Of a stretch of 13,728 nt of DNA, positions 13,460-13,728 are shown piece by piece. The translations under genes were made by a program, and so were the position numbers. The stretch lies in assembly GCA_045617585.1 (NCBI GenBank), contig JAZLIW010000121.1:1-13728 (forward strand), written 5' to 3'. Origin of the DNA: CAKRZE01 sp045617585 (lineage in GTDB: Bacteria > Bacillota > Clostridia > Oscillospirales > CAG-272). Numbering within the stretch: position 1 is the stretch's first letter; the number at the start of each line of letters is the position of its first letter. Below the pieces are notes generated by a model. The model was given only the letters and a program-made list of their open reading frames with translations. It ran no database searches and was not told where the DNA came from.

Positions 13460-13488
13460 TTGACATTTCGGGGCGGGAGTGCTATAAT
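13460..13488 (+). promoter_or_regulatory. Consensus sigma-A promoter of the rRNA operon
   Basis: Perfect TTGACA (13460-13465), a 17-nt spacer, and perfect TATAAT (13483-13488). Transcription probably starts at a G at 13494 or 13495; starting with G is the rule at B. subtilis rRNA promoters, where it links output to GTP level. Only one promoter is visible. Confidence 0.92.
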
Positions 13489-13530
13489 GTACAGGCTGTC
13501 GCGGAGAGGGGGACCTCGAAGCGATAAGCC

Positions 13531-13550
13531 GCTCCTTGAAAATTGAACAA
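13531..13550 (+). promoter_or_regulatory. boxA-like antitermination site in the rRNA leader
   Basis: GCTCCTTGAAAATTGAACAA resembles the Bacillus/Clostridium rRNA leader boxA (GCTCTTTGAAAACT type), which recruits NusB-S10 for antitermination. It lies about 37 nt into the transcript. Confidence 0.65.
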
Positions 13551-13567
13551 CGAAGAAGATAAGCAAA

Positions 13568-13601
13568 GCACGGAAGAGTATGGTAAGCATACGAGCCGTG
13601 C
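13568..13601 (+). other. Leader hairpin upstream of 16S rRNA
   Basis: GCACGG (13568-13573) pairs with CCGTGC (13596-13601), and inside it GTATG (13578-13582) pairs with CATAC (13588-13592). It lies in the pre-16S leader between boxA and the mature 5' end, and may help rRNA folding or processing. It has no T-run, so it is not a terminator. Confidence 0.6.
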
Positions 13602-13661
13602 GGAGTATCTCGAACAATTCCTTAAACACAAAAGTAAATAAAGCGTAAGCTTGGAAAAACT

Positions 13662-13728
<67 letters not shown>

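Overview
The window looks like chromosomal DNA of a G+C-rich, fermentative Clostridia-type member of the Bacillota. The signs are Bacillus/Clostridium-style Shine-Dalgarno sites, a DeoC tail of the B. subtilis type, a boxA-like rRNA leader, and the first ~67 nt of a Bacillota-type 16S rRNA at the right edge. All supported genes are on the + strand.

Layout. (1) 1-4559, upstream unit: the 3' end of deoC, an aldose 1-epimerase-like mutarotase, a PfkB/ribokinase-family kinase with a deoxyribokinase-like substrate residue, a medium-chain zinc dehydrogenase, and a CoA-acylating aldehyde dehydrogenase, with gaps of 17-42 nt between the genes. A long hairpin with a short T-run follows (4561-4621). 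(2) 4657-12185, downstream unit: a two-subunit succinyl-CoA-synthetase-family ligase (beta and alpha genes overlapping by 20 nt), E1alpha and E1beta of an acetoin-dehydrogenase-like complex, an E2 with two lipoyl and two peripheral-subunit-binding domains, an E3, and a small cupin. A terminator lies at 12185-12226. (3) 12254-12562, a small unrecognised gene. (4) 12594-13298, a clear sigma-A promoter and a phosphatidylserine-synthase-like gene, then a perfect 14-bp terminator hairpin. (5) 13439-13728, a consensus rRNA promoter with A-tract UP-like DNA, a structured leader and the 5' end of 16S rRNA.

How the genes may work together (inference). Mutarotase, kinase and DeoC would convert 2-deoxyribose to glyceraldehyde-3-phosphate plus acetaldehyde. 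The acylating aldehyde dehydrogenase would make acetyl-CoA from that acetaldehyde, and the ADP-forming ligase could recover ATP as the acid is released. An acetoin-dehydrogenase-type complex also yields acetaldehyde plus acetyl-CoA, and the zinc dehydrogenase could be a butanediol or polyol dehydrogenase feeding it. The shared node is therefore acetaldehyde/acetyl-CoA. The ligase alpha subunit departs from the succinyl-CoA synthetase signature in two substrate-side motifs, so succinate is unlikely to be its substrate. I know of no described system with exactly this composition, but I could not search for one.

No CRISPR array, tRNA, insertion sequence, transporter or regulator was seen. No gene-free stretch exceeds 300 nt except the pssA-16S interval (13299-13661), which holds a terminator, the rRNA promoter and the leader.
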